Assembly: GCA_052390415.1 (NCBI GenBank)
Contig: JBQTGY010000033.1
Location: forward strand, 86,999 to 150,998
Length of the DNA: 64,000 nt
Direction of reading: 5' to 3'
From: JANNWF01 sp052390415
GTDB taxonomy: Bacteria; Pseudomonadota; Gammaproteobacteria; Xanthomonadales; Xanthomonadaceae
The notes below the pieces were generated by a model, which ran no database searches, was not told where the DNA came from, and saw nothing but the letters and a program-made list of their open reading frames with translations. The translations under genes were made by a program, and so were the position numbers. This document shows positions 55,193-63,840 of the stretch, in pieces. The number at the start of each line of letters is the position of its first letter. Positions within the stretch are counted from its first letter, which is position 1.

Positions 55193-55221
55193 TTGCTGCA
55201 GCTCCGCTGGTTCCAAGTGCA

Positions 55222-55239
55222 GCGTCGCAGTAGCGACGC
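55222..55239. repeat. REP-like hairpin, GCGTCGC stem
   Basis: gcgtcgc, loop agta, gcgacgc: a perfect 7-bp stem 30 bp after the rhlB stop. The stem is the same as in the hairpin at 3572-3591, with a different loop. It may end rhlB mRNA or be a REP copy. Confidence 0.55.
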
Positions 55240-55363
55240 CCTGCTTGAGACAAAGCGTTGTGGGAGGGCCATGCGCGTAGCTGCTCATTGATGGGTGTGG
55301 AGAAAATCAAGGTGTTGCGACGTAAACCTTATCCAATCTGCTACAGTTCGGCGTCTCTTAACG

Positions 55364-56314
55364 ATGCCGCAAAGCATGGGTGACGCGGTCTTCTCGGATC
55401 GGATTTCGACGCGGCTCGCCGTCTTGGCCCCCGCCGCCTTGCTCACCGCCGGTGTTTGGCTGCTTTGGCAGCTGGTGAAGCTGATTTGGCTGCTTCTGGT
55501 TGGCCCGACCTTGCCGCCGCCGACGCCATCCAATCTTCCGCCACCGATGATGCAATCCGCGCAGCCGGCCGTGGATGTCGCCAAGTGGCATTTGTTCGGC
55601 GATCCCGGCGTCCGCCTCGACCTTGCGCGTTTGGCCCAGCAGGCACCGGCCACCGCGCTCAAGCTGGTCTTGCGCGGCACCTTCAACGAAGACGCATCCA
55701 ACGGCGGTTACGCCATCATTTCGGATGAAGCGGGCGTCGACAAGCGCTATCGCGTGGGCGACCAATTGCCCGGTAATGCGCAGCTGATTGGCATCTACAG
55801 CAGTCGCGTGCTGTTGCGCCGTGCGGGCATCGATGAGTCCTTGAGCTTGCCAAACTCGGAACCCGCCAAGCAGCCCTCCGGCCAGCCGAGCGTGGGCCAG
55901 GTTCCCGCCACGGCACGCGTGGGCCAACCGCCGCAGCCCGTGCCCGCGGCCGCGCGTCCCGCCAATGCACCGACTCCGTTCATCAACCCGAACATCAGCA
56001 CCGGCATGCCGAGCATGGAGTCCATCCGCGCTGCCACCGGCACTGACGTCGCTGAGCTAGCGAAACAGGTCAGCGTGTTTCCAGTGCTCGAGAACGGTCG
56101 CTTCAGTGGTGTGCGTTTGAGCGTAGGTCGTGATTCCGACTTGCTCGACCGCGCGGGACTGCTGCCAACCGATATCATCACCGCGGTCAACGGCATTCCG
56201 CTCGATGGCCCGGAGCGCATTGGCGAACTGACTGCGGCATTGCGCGACACCCGCCAACTCATGCTGGCGGTGCGTCGCGATGGCAAGACTCTGCAAATTC
56301 CGGTGGGCTTGTAA
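55364..56314 (+). CDS. gspC: Type II secretion protein GspC
   Basis: 316 residues. A cytoplasmic tail and one transmembrane helix (about 19-45: LAVLAPAALLTAGVWLLWQL) precede a proline-rich linker, the homology-region domain (about 85-160: WHLFGDPG, TALKLVLRGTFNEDASNGGY, RYRVGDQLPGNAQLIGIYSS) that contacts GspD, and a C-terminal PDZ domain (about 225-316: GRFSGVRLSVGRDSDLLDRA). GspC links the inner-membrane platform to the secretin and helps select substrates. ATG 55364 is preferred over ATG 55376. gspD follows after 49 bp and gspE after gspD, all plus strand. Confidence 0.93.
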   Translation: MPQSMGDAVFSDRISTRLAVLAPAALLTAGVWLLWQLVKLIWLLLVGPTLPPPTPSNLPPPMMQSAQPAVDVAKWHLFGDPGVRLDLARLAQQAPATALKLVLRGTFNEDASNGGYAIISDEAGVDKRYRVGDQLPGNAQLIGIYSSRVLLRRAGIDESLSLPNSEPAKQPSGQPSVGQVPATARVGQPPQPVPAAARPANAPTPFINPNISTGMPSMESIRAATGTDVAELAKQVSVFPVLENGRFSGVRLSVGRDSDLLDRAGLLPTDIITAVNGIPLDGPERIGELTAALRDTRQLMLAVRRDGKTLQIPVGL

Positions 56315-56363
56315 CTCCAGGTCTCCCGACAAATTACGACACGCTGATGAATTGGAAATCCGC

Positions 56364-58433
56364 ATGACTCGACTGGCTTTGCAACCCACCTCTCTCGCAC
56401 TGAGCTTGCTGTGGCTGGTGCCAGTCGCGCACGCCCAAATGGAGTTGGCTGCTTCGCCGCCGCCGACCGTAATGGTGCCATCGGCTGCGAACGCGCCTGC
56501 GACAATTACCCCCAGCAATCGCACCGGCCAAAGCACGACCATCAATCTGCAAGGCGCCGATATCAGCGCCTTGATTCAAACGGTCAGCGAGATCACCGGC
56601 AAGACCTTCATCGTCGATCCGGGCGTGGTCGGCAAGGTCACCGTGATTTCCGGTCAGCAGATGCGCGCCGATGAAGTCTACGAATTGTTCCAGTCGGTGC
56701 TGCGCGTGCATGGATATGCCGCCGTGCCGTCGGGCAACGTGGTGAAGATCGTGCCGGAAGCCATCGCCGCGCAAGACGGCGGTGCCTCGATCATGACGAA
56801 CAGCGGCGTCGATGAACTGGTCACCCAAGTGATCGAAGTCAAGCATGTGTCGGCGCAGGAGCTGGTCACCTTGCTGCGCCCGCTGATGCCGCAACAGGGT
56901 CACATGATTGCCCATGGCAACAGCAACTCGCTGCTGGTCACCGACCGCGCCGGCAATGTCGAGCGCCTGCGCTCCATCATTCGCCGCATCGATACCTCGG
57001 CCGATGTCGAAGTCGAAGTGATTCCGCTGCGTCACGCCAGCGCCGCCGAAGTGGGTCGTACCGTGTTGGCACTGGAGCCGCAGAGTGGCGCCGCCGCCGC
57101 CGCGCCGGGAGCGATGAAGCTGATTGCCGACGCGCGCACCAACTCGATCCTGCTTTCCGGCGATCGCGCCCAGCGTCTGCGCATGCGCGCCTTGGTCGCG
57201 CATCTGGACACACCGTTGGAATCAGGCGAGAACACGCAGGTGATTTACCTGCGCTACGCCAAAGCAGCCGAACTGGTGCCGATTCTGGAAGGCGTGGCCG
57301 ATACTCTCACCGGTACCGCCGCGAAATCGGAAGGCGCCAACCCCGCCACCATCCAGCCGCACGAAGGTACCAACGCGCTGATCATCACTTCCTCACCGGC
57401 GGTGTTCCGTGATCTGTCTTCCGTGGTACGCCAACTGGATGTGCCCAGCGTACAGATCCTGGTCGAGGCGATCATCGCTGAAGTAAGCGACGATCTCGCC
57501 GACGAGTTGGGTGTGCAGTGGCAAACCACCACCATCGACAGTGATGGTAACGGCGGCCTGACCAGCGGTGTGATCGGTGGCACCAATTTCCCCGGTGCTG
57601 GCGGAACCGGCGGCATCGTCGGCGCCTTGACCAACCCCTACAGCGCGGTGGGCGGTGGTCTCAATCTCGGTTATTTGAGTGGCACAGTGACCTTGCCGGG
57701 CAGCGACACGCCGCTGTTCCAGATCGGCGCGCTGGTCAAAGCCCTACGCGGCGACGCCCGCGCCAACATGCTGTCGAATCCGTCCATCGTCACGCTGGAT
57801 CACAAACAGGCCGAGTTCAAGGTGGTGCAAGAGGTGCCGTTCCTGACCGGCCAGTTCACCAATACCGGTGCCGGTGGCAGCACCCAGCCGACCAACCCGT
57901 TCCAGACCATCGAGCGCAAAGATGTCGGCTTGATCTTGACCGTCACCCCGCACGTCAACGAAGGCAGCAGCGTGCGCCTCGACTTGAAGCAAGAAGTCTC
58001 GTCACTGGCGCCGGGCGTGGCCGGCGCTTCCGATCTGATCACCAACAAGCGCGAGCTGACCACCAGCGTGATGGTCCCCGATGGTGGCCTGCTGGTACTC
58101 GGCGGTCTGACTTCCGAGGAGACTACCGAAAGCCTGCAAGGCGTGCCCGGCCTGTCGCGCATCCCGGTACTGGGCGGCCTGTTCAAGTCGCGCTCGGCCA
58201 AACACGGCAAGCGTAATTTGATGGTGTTCCTGCGCCCACGCATCCTGCGTGACGAAGCCACCACGGCAGCGATTTCCAGCGAGCGTTACAACTTCTTGCG
58301 CGCCGAACAGCAGCGCATGAGCGAGAACAAGGAACTGCGTTACAACGGTGACAAGCAGCCGATGTTGCCCGAACTGCCGGAAGAACTGTTCCTGCCACCG
58401 CCAGCGGCCACCACGGAGCCGTTGCGTGAGTGA
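56364..58433 (+). CDS. gspD: Type II secretion secretin GspD
   Basis: 689 residues. A signal peptide (to AHAQ, about residue 25) is followed by N0 (about 55-130: INLQGADISALIQTVSEITG), N1-N3 domains (repeats with VTELVTLLRP-type helices) and the secretin domain (about 400-660; GALVKALRGDARANMLSNPS, VPDGGLLVLGGLTSEETTES). A Gly/Asn-rich insert (about 410-440) forms the gate. The C-terminus (about 640-689) is a short charged tail, the S-domain region where a pilotin would bind. It forms the outer membrane channel of the T2SS. ATG 56364 starts the signal peptide. Confidence 0.96.
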   Translation: MTRLALQPTSLALSLLWLVPVAHAQMELAASPPPTVMVPSAANAPATITPSNRTGQSTTINLQGADISALIQTVSEITGKTFIVDPGVVGKVTVISGQQMRADEVYELFQSVLRVHGYAAVPSGNVVKIVPEAIAAQDGGASIMTNSGVDELVTQVIEVKHVSAQELVTLLRPLMPQQGHMIAHGNSNSLLVTDRAGNVERLRSIIRRIDTSADVEVEVIPLRHASAAEVGRTVLALEPQSGAAAAAPGAMKLIADARTNSILLSGDRAQRLRMRALVAHLDTPLESGENTQVIYLRYAKAAELVPILEGVADTLTGTAAKSEGANPATIQPHEGTNALIITSSPAVFRDLSSVVRQLDVPSVQILVEAIIAEVSDDLADELGVQWQTTTIDSDGNGGLTSGVIGGTNFPGAGGTGGIVGALTNPYSAVGGGLNLGYLSGTVTLPGSDTPLFQIGALVKALRGDARANMLSNPSIVTLDHKQAEFKVVQEVPFLTGQFTNTGAGGSTQPTNPFQTIERKDVGLILTVTPHVNEGSSVRLDLKQEVSSLAPGVAGASDLITNKRELTTSVMVPDGGLLVLGGLTSEETTESLQGVPGLSRIPVLGGLFKSRSAKHGKRNLMVFLRPRILRDEATTAAISSERYNFLRAEQQRMSENKELRYNGDKQPMLPELPEELFLPPPAATTEPLRE

Positions 58434-58439
58434 AGTTGC

Positions 58440-59942
58440 ATGACTGACGTAGTAGCGGCGCCCACCATTGCCGGGCCGACCCGGCCTGGCTTCGGATTTG
58501 CCAAACGCCACGGTGCCACTGTTGTCGATTGGCAACCTGAATTGGCGGTCATCGCCTATCGCCCTGGCGTCAAGCCGGAAGTCATCGCCGAGTTGCGTCG
58601 CCACTGCGGCGTGCCGCTGCGTCTGGACCGCATCGAGGCCAGCGCGTGGGAACGCTTGCTGCGCGATCTGTACGAGTCCGGTACCGACGACGCGCGGGCG
58701 ATGGTGGCGGACTTTGATGACAGCCTCGATCTCAAGCAGATTGCTGATGCGCTGCCCGAGCCGCAGGACTTGCTGGAAAGCGAAGACGACGCGCCGATCA
58801 TTCGCCTGATCAATGCGGTGTTGACCGAAGCCGTCAAGGAAAACGCCTCCGACATCCACATCGAGCCTTTCGAGAATCGGCTGGTCGTGCGCTTTCGTAT
58901 CGATGGCGTATTGCGCGAAGTGCTGGCCCCGCAAAAGGCGGTCGCGCAACCGGTGGTGAGTCGCATCAAGGTGATGGCCAAACTCGACATCGCCGAAAAG
59001 CGCCTGCCGCAGGATGGTCGCATCGGGCTGCGCATCGCCGGTCGCCCGGTTGACGTGCGTGTGTCGACGATTCCGTCCGGACATGGTGAACGCGTGGTGC
59101 TGCGTTTGCTCGACAAACAAGCCGGTCGGCTGGATCTTTCGCAACTCGGCATGGACCCGACCACACTCGCGCGCATCGATCAGCTCATCCATCGACCACA
59201 CGGCATCCTGTTGGTCACCGGCCCCACCGGCAGTGGCAAGACCACCACGCTGTATGCCGCGCTGGAGCGCTTGAACGACGCCACCCGCAACATCCTGACG
59301 GTCGAGGATCCGATCGAGTATTACCTCGATGGCATCGGCCAGACCCAGGTCAACGCCCGCGTCGAGATGACCTTTGCGCGGGGTCTGCGCGCGATCCTGC
59401 GCCAGGATCCGGACGTGGTCATGGTCGGCGAAATCCGCGACCTGGAAACCGCCGAGATCGCCGTACAAGCCAGCCTGACCGGCCACCTGGTGTTGTCGAC
59501 CCTGCATACCAACAGCGCGGTCGGCGCGGCCACGCGTCTGCGCGACATGGGCATCGAGCCCTTCTTGCTCAGCTCATCCCTGATCGGCGTGTTGGCGCAG
59601 CGGCTGGTGCGTGTGCTCGATCCCGCCATCAGCGAAGCCTACACACCGACCGCGAACGACTGCGCTGCCTTTGGCCGGGCATTTGATCCTAGCCTGAAGT
59701 TCTTCCGCCCCGGCCCCACGGCAAGCGGCCGCAGCGCCGGTTATCGCGGCCGTGCAGGTCTATACGAGATGGTGCTGGTCGACGAAGCCTTGCGTGCAGC
59801 CATTCACGATGGCGCCGGCGAAGCAGAACTCACCCGTCTGGCCCGCGTGCATACACCCGCGATGATCGACGACGGCTGGACCAAGGTGTTGGCGGGTGTT
59901 ACTTCGGTGGATGAAGTGCTGCGGGTGACGCGCGACGAGTAG
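58440..59942 (+). CDS. gspE: Type II secretion ATPase GspE
   Basis: 500-residue cytoplasmic assembly ATPase. N1E/N2E domains (about 1-135) are followed by the NTPase core with Walker A GPTGSGKTTT (about 261-270), Asp box TVEDPIEYYLDGIGQTQVN, Walker B RQDPDVVMVGEIRD (about 320-333) and His box AVQASLTGHLVLSTLHTN. The zinc-binding C-M domain of most GspE proteins (two CxxC pairs after LVRVL) is altered: the expected CPxC positions read DPAI and RPGP, so no tetracysteine site exists. ATG 58440 lies 6 bp after the gspD stop. No gspF or pseudopilin genes follow; the cluster ends here, next to hairpins. Confidence 0.93.
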   Translation: MTDVVAAPTIAGPTRPGFGFAKRHGATVVDWQPELAVIAYRPGVKPEVIAELRRHCGVPLRLDRIEASAWERLLRDLYESGTDDARAMVADFDDSLDLKQIADALPEPQDLLESEDDAPIIRLINAVLTEAVKENASDIHIEPFENRLVVRFRIDGVLREVLAPQKAVAQPVVSRIKVMAKLDIAEKRLPQDGRIGLRIAGRPVDVRVSTIPSGHGERVVLRLLDKQAGRLDLSQLGMDPTTLARIDQLIHRPHGILLVTGPTGSGKTTTLYAALERLNDATRNILTVEDPIEYYLDGIGQTQVNARVEMTFARGLRAILRQDPDVVMVGEIRDLETAEIAVQASLTGHLVLSTLHTNSAVGAATRLRDMGIEPFLLSSSLIGVLAQRLVRVLDPAISEAYTPTANDCAAFGRAFDPSLKFFRPGPTASGRSAGYRGRAGLYEMVLVDEALRAAIHDGAGEAELTRLARVHTPAMIDDGWTKVLAGVTSVDEVLRVTRDE

Positions 59943-59984
59943 GCAACAGCTCCCAAGCCACTCTGGGAGCGCCGGAAGTCACGC

Positions 59985-60207
59985 AGGGTGCGTCTTGACG
60001 CACCGGTTACTTTGTCGAAGCAATGCCGGTGGGCTCGAGACGACTCAAACGCGCCAAGGCCGCGCGGAAATCGCGCGGTGCGCCCGAGGCGCACCCTATG
60101 TGGATGAAGGCCTTGCTTTGTAGCTCCGATCACGCTCTTAGTTCTGCTGCGCGGCACAGAGGGTGCGTCTTGACGCACCGGTTACTTTGTCCAAGCAATG
60201 CCGGTGG
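59985..60207. repeat. Repeat array between gspE and the copper operon
   Basis: Two 48-bp copies (59985-60032 and 60160-60207) match at 47 positions and each starts with a perfect hairpin ggtgcgtc-tt-gacgcacc. A third hairpin, ggtgcgcc-cga-ggcgcacc, lies between at about 60081-60099. The second copy ends one base before the stop codon of the multicopper oxidase gene. It lies between two convergent operons and could end transcription both ways. Confidence 0.7.
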
Positions 60208-60208
60208 C

Positions 60209-61606
60209 CTACATCTTCGAATGATCCATCGGCTTCGCGCGCAGGGTCGCTGTCGGTCCGGGTGGCGGGCCGCGGCGCGTCGGGTTGCCGAAATCAGGGT
60301 CTTGGCTGACGCGTGAGGCAACCGTGCCGCTGGGATTCGGATACCAGCCTGGATCGGCAAAATCATCGCGAGCCAGATCATCGCGGACCTTGATCAAGGT
60401 GAACATTCCGCCCATTTCCAGATTCCCGAACGGCCCTTTGCCCATCATCATCGGCAGGGTGTTGTCCGGACCCGTCATGTGGCCGGAGTCGGTGTGTTCC
60501 TGGTGTTCGGCCATGCCGCCCTGCCCCATGGTCATGTAACCCGGCAGCATCGCGCGGATCTTGTCCTCGACGCCGCTGGTGTCGACGCCCAGCGTGTTGG
60601 GCACTTCGTGACCCATCGCGTTCATGGTGTGGTGCGACATGTGGCAGTGGAAGGCCCAGTCGCCGGGCACGGCGATGAACTCCAGATCGCGGGTCTGACC
60701 CACGCCGACGATCTCGGTGACTTCCGGCCGCCACAGACTGCGTGGCCAGCGGCCGCCATCGGAGCCGGTGACCATGAACTGCACGCCGTGCATGTGGATG
60801 GGATGGTTCCACATCGACAGGTTGCCAACCCGCACGCGCACACGTTCACCGCTGCGTGCGACCAGCGACTCGATCGCCGGAAACACCTTGCTGTTCATCG
60901 TCCACAGGTCGAAATCGACCATCACCGAGGGATCCGGTCGCGAGGTGCCCGGATGCAAGGCCCAGTTGTGCAGCAGGACCACATAGTCGCGATCCACCGC
61001 GGGCTCCGTGGGTTGCGCGGGATGGATGATGAACATGCCCATCATGCCCACCGCCATTTGCACCATTTCGTCGGCGTGCGGGTGGTACATGTGGGTGCCG
61101 TGCTGACGCAGGGTGAATTCGTAGACGAAGGTCTCGCCGGGCTGGATGTGCGGCTGCGACAGACCACCGACGCCGTCCATGCCACTGGGCAGCAGCAGGC
61201 CATGCCAATGCACGCTGGTGTGTTCAGGCAGGCGGTTGGTGACATAGATCCGCAGTCGATCACCCTCGACGGCTTCGATGGTCGGGCCTGGCGTGGTGCC
61301 GTTGTAGCCCCAACATTTGGCGCGACTGCCGGGTGCGAATTCGTGTTCGATCTCTTCGGCGACCAGATGGAATTCCTTGACGCCATTCACCATGCGATGC
61401 GGCAAGGTCCAGCCATTCGGCGTACGCACTGGAATGAAGCGGGGGTCGCTGTCGGTGGTGGCCGCAAGCGCTGGGCGCGATGCCTCGGCGACCTTGTCGG
61501 CGTGGCCTCCTGCAAGCGCAGGCGCGGCCAGCGCACGTGTTGACATCCAGCCGAGCGGCGCGGCGGCCGCCGCCCATCCGAACAAGGCACGACGTAGTGG
61601 GTTCAT
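60209..61606 (-). CDS. Multicopper oxidase (copper oxidase, CopA-like)
   Basis: 465 residues. A Tat- or Sec-type signal (MNPLRRALFGWAAAAAPLGW; the RR is near the start) precedes three cupredoxin domains. All four copper-ligand clusters are visible: HWHGLLLP, GTHMYHPHADE, HPIHMHGVQF and the type 1 site HCHMSHHTMNAMGHE with its axial Met. It likely oxidises Cu(I) in the periplasm. The protein is shorter than CopA of Pseudomonas and lacks its Met-rich repeats, although MGQGGMAEH and MMMGKGPFGNLEMGGM are Met-rich. The ATG overlaps the stop of the upstream efflux gene (ATGA). Last gene of the copper cluster. Confidence 0.9.
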   Translation of the reverse strand: MNPLRRALFGWAAAAAPLGWMSTRALAAPALAGGHADKVAEASRPALAATTDSDPRFIPVRTPNGWTLPHRMVNGVKEFHLVAEEIEHEFAPGSRAKCWGYNGTTPGPTIEAVEGDRLRIYVTNRLPEHTSVHWHGLLLPSGMDGVGGLSQPHIQPGETFVYEFTLRQHGTHMYHPHADEMVQMAVGMMGMFIIHPAQPTEPAVDRDYVVLLHNWALHPGTSRPDPSVMVDFDLWTMNSKVFPAIESLVARSGERVRVRVGNLSMWNHPIHMHGVQFMVTGSDGGRWPRSLWRPEVTEIVGVGQTRDLEFIAVPGDWAFHCHMSHHTMNAMGHEVPNTLGVDTSGVEDKIRAMLPGYMTMGQGGMAEHQEHTDSGHMTGPDNTLPMMMGKGPFGNLEMGGMFTLIKVRDDLARDDFADPGWYPNPSGTVASRVSQDPDFGNPTRRGPPPGPTATLRAKPMDHSKM

Positions 61607-63201
61607 CGGTGATCTCCGTGGTCGTGGCCTGACGCGTCGGTTTGCTGGTCCTTGAGCGGTGCAGCCTGATTTTGATGAGGTTGATGTTGGTCAGCCTCAT
61701 CTGGCTCGGACGCTTTTCGATGCGCCGCGTGTGGGTCCGGCGTTGCTTGGTGATGCGAACCGCTTCCGTGCATGGAGTGATCTCCAGCATCGCTGTTGGC
61801 GGGTGCAGGCAAGATGGACTCGATCTCAAGCATCGGTGTGCCGGTTGCGGTGCGGGTGACAGGCAGACGCCCACCCACTGCTCGTTTGAGTTCAACTTCG
61901 GCCAGCCAATAGTCGCGAACCGCCTGCAGATACTCCTGGTACGCCACGTATTGAGTCTGTTTGGCGAGCAGCAGCTCGAACACACCCATCAGCATGAAGT
62001 TCACTTCCTGCTGGCCTTGCGCAACGATGGCCTCGCGCTGTGGCAGCAAGGCATCGCGATAGCTCTCGATGATCGCGTGGCTCACCTGCAGACTTTCCAC
62101 AGCAAGCCGTACGTCGTTGGCCACCGCCAGCACGCGTGTGTCCAGCGCGGCCCGAGCATCGTCAAGCTCAGCTTGCGCACGTGCAATCGCCGCCTGCGCC
62201 TGATTGAAGATCGGCAGCTGAAGATGCAAGCTGGGGCCACGCAACACGCCGCCCTCAATTTCGCTTTCGCGCTCGAAGCCAAGCTCGATCTCGCCCATCC
62301 AGCGCCACTGCCGAGTGATCCGCAAGGCATGCTCACGAAGGGCGACGGCACGCCGGGCGGCGAGCAAATCGAGACGCTGCTCGATGGCCAGCGTCACCAG
62401 CGCATCGTGATCCCATGTTGGCGACGACGGCGACGCCAGTCTTGCTTCGATGCGCCAGTCATCACTTGCAGAAAGTCCCAACAGCGCGGCAAGCTCGAAA
62501 CGGGCATGTAGTGCATCGGCATTCGCGCGGGCTGCAGCAATCCGCGCCTCGGAGGCAGCGGCCTGCTCCTGCGCCAACTGCAGACGGTTGATGTTGCCGG
62601 CGTCAAAAAAGCGCTGCGCCAGTTCCGCAGAACTGATGGCAGCCTCGGCGATGACCGCGCGTACGGCGGCCACCTGCGCCGCGCTCGCCGCGTTCCACCA
62701 CGCCGCTTCCACATCGGCAGCAAGATTCAGCAGTGCATCCGCGACGCTGGCCTGCAGCCGCTCAAAATCGGCGGCGGCGAAGCGTTTGCGCGAAGGCAAC
62801 AGCAGGGCGTCGGTGAGGACCAGCGACAGGCTGCGGGTGATCTGCGCACCGGCCACATCGGATGCTTTCTGCCTTGAATAGCCGAAGGATGGATTCGCGA
62901 TTCGCTGTGCGTCTTCGATTTCTGCGCGCCCCATACCCAGTCTCGCGAGGTGCTCGCGAATGGTGGGGTTATGTGCAAAGGCGATGCGCACCGCCGTTTC
63001 GACGTCCAGCGGCATCGCTTGGAGTGTAACGGGCGCGCTGGATTCGCCGACCGCGGCGGGTGGCCATTGGGCATCGAGATCCATGCGTGTCCGCAGCAAT
63101 TCACGGGTGGAATTGACGCCATGATCAGGCGGCAAACTGGCGCAACCAGTCATGGCACAGGCCAACGCCACGCTGGCGAGGGCACACAAGTGAGTTCGCA
63201 T
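61603..63201 (-). CDS. TolC-family outer membrane lipoprotein of copper cluster, His-rich tail
   Basis: 532 residues. Signal with lipobox MTGC (Cys about residue 19), so it is lipid-anchored like CusC. Two OEP repeats follow (AVRIAFAHNPTIREHLARLG; YRDALLPQREAIVAQGQQEV). The last about 60 residues are rich in His, Asp and Ser (HSMHGSGSHHQ, HAAHRK, DQHQPHQNQ, GHDHGDHR), a likely metal-binding tail exposed to the periplasm. No CusA/CusB partner is adjacent, so the channel may work with another pump or serve only as a metal sink. ATG 63201 starts the lipoprotein signal. It overlaps the multicopper oxidase gene by 4 bp. Confidence 0.87.
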   Translation of the reverse strand: MRTHLCALASVALACAMTGCASLPPDHGVNSTRELLRTRMDLDAQWPPAAVGESSAPVTLQAMPLDVETAVRIAFAHNPTIREHLARLGMGRAEIEDAQRIANPSFGYSRQKASDVAGAQITRSLSLVLTDALLLPSRKRFAAADFERLQASVADALLNLAADVEAAWWNAASAAQVAAVRAVIAEAAISSAELAQRFFDAGNINRLQLAQEQAAASEARIAAARANADALHARFELAALLGLSASDDWRIEARLASPSSPTWDHDALVTLAIEQRLDLLAARRAVALREHALRITRQWRWMGEIELGFERESEIEGGVLRGPSLHLQLPIFNQAQAAIARAQAELDDARAALDTRVLAVANDVRLAVESLQVSHAIIESYRDALLPQREAIVAQGQQEVNFMLMGVFELLLAKQTQYVAYQEYLQAVRDYWLAEVELKRAVGGRLPVTRTATGTPMLEIESILPAPANSDAGDHSMHGSGSHHQATPDPHAAHRKASEPDEADQHQPHQNQAAPLKDQQTDASGHDHGDHR

Positions 63202-63305
63202 TCGATGATTCTCGCAAGGCTGTTTGGCCGACGCTGCATGCGTGGCGACAGTCAACGGAAAGGGCGCAGTCATGGTGGACCGCGCGCGCCAGGATCGCTA
63301 CAAAC

Positions 63306-63683
63306 TCAGACCGTCGGCGGTCTGAACGGCGCCGATGTCTGGACCGGCGCTACCTCGGGCAGCGTTGCGAGGCCCGGCGCCGATGCGGCGGCGTGAGGCA
63401 TGAGCACCACAGCGGCCAAGGCGCCCGTCGATCCCGACATGCAGCCACAGGTGCACGCGGCGCTGTTGCAGCAGTCGCCACTCGAATCGGTGCCGGAATC
63501 ATGCTGATGCTCAGCCGGCGCCGATGACGCGGAGTCCTCGTGAGCATGCTGATGACCCGCGTCCGCAACTTCTGTGGTGCCGTCGGCGTTCGTGCCCACG
63601 GCATGCGCCATCGCACAGCCACCCGCCAAGCCATTGCAGGCCAGCGCGAGACACAACAGCAAGTGGAGGACAAAGCGGCTCAT
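63306..63683 (-). CDS. copL: CopL-family metal-binding leader protein
   Basis: 125 residues. A signal peptide (MSRFVLHLLLCLALACNGLA, cleaved near AMAH) is followed by a His/Cys-rich segment (GHQHAHEDS, EHQHDSG, then CCNSAACTCGCMSG) and a hydrophobic Ala-rich stretch. This is the layout of CopL, which precedes copA/copB in Xanthomonas copLAB operons and is needed for their copper-induced expression. It is the first gene of the minus-strand set here, 104 bp upstream of the efflux protein. ATG 63683 begins the signal peptide. Alternatively an unrelated metal-binding exported protein of the DUF2946 type. Confidence 0.78.
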   Translation of the reverse strand: MSRFVLHLLLCLALACNGLAGGCAMAHAVGTNADGTTEVADAGHQHAHEDSASSAPAEHQHDSGTDSSGDCCNSAACTCGCMSGSTGALAAVVLMPHAAASAPGLATLPEVAPVQTSAPFRPPTV

Positions 63684-63840
63684 GGGCTGGGCGAGAGGAT
63701 GCACGTCGCCGCGCTGGCGTTCAAGCGGATCGCCACGGCCCGCACCTTGTGGCACAGGCTATTGACGTAGTTCGCGGCTGCGTCTCAACGAAGCTACAGA
63801 AGGCATCAAAATCTCCCAGCGCAGCCGGCAATCCCAATGG

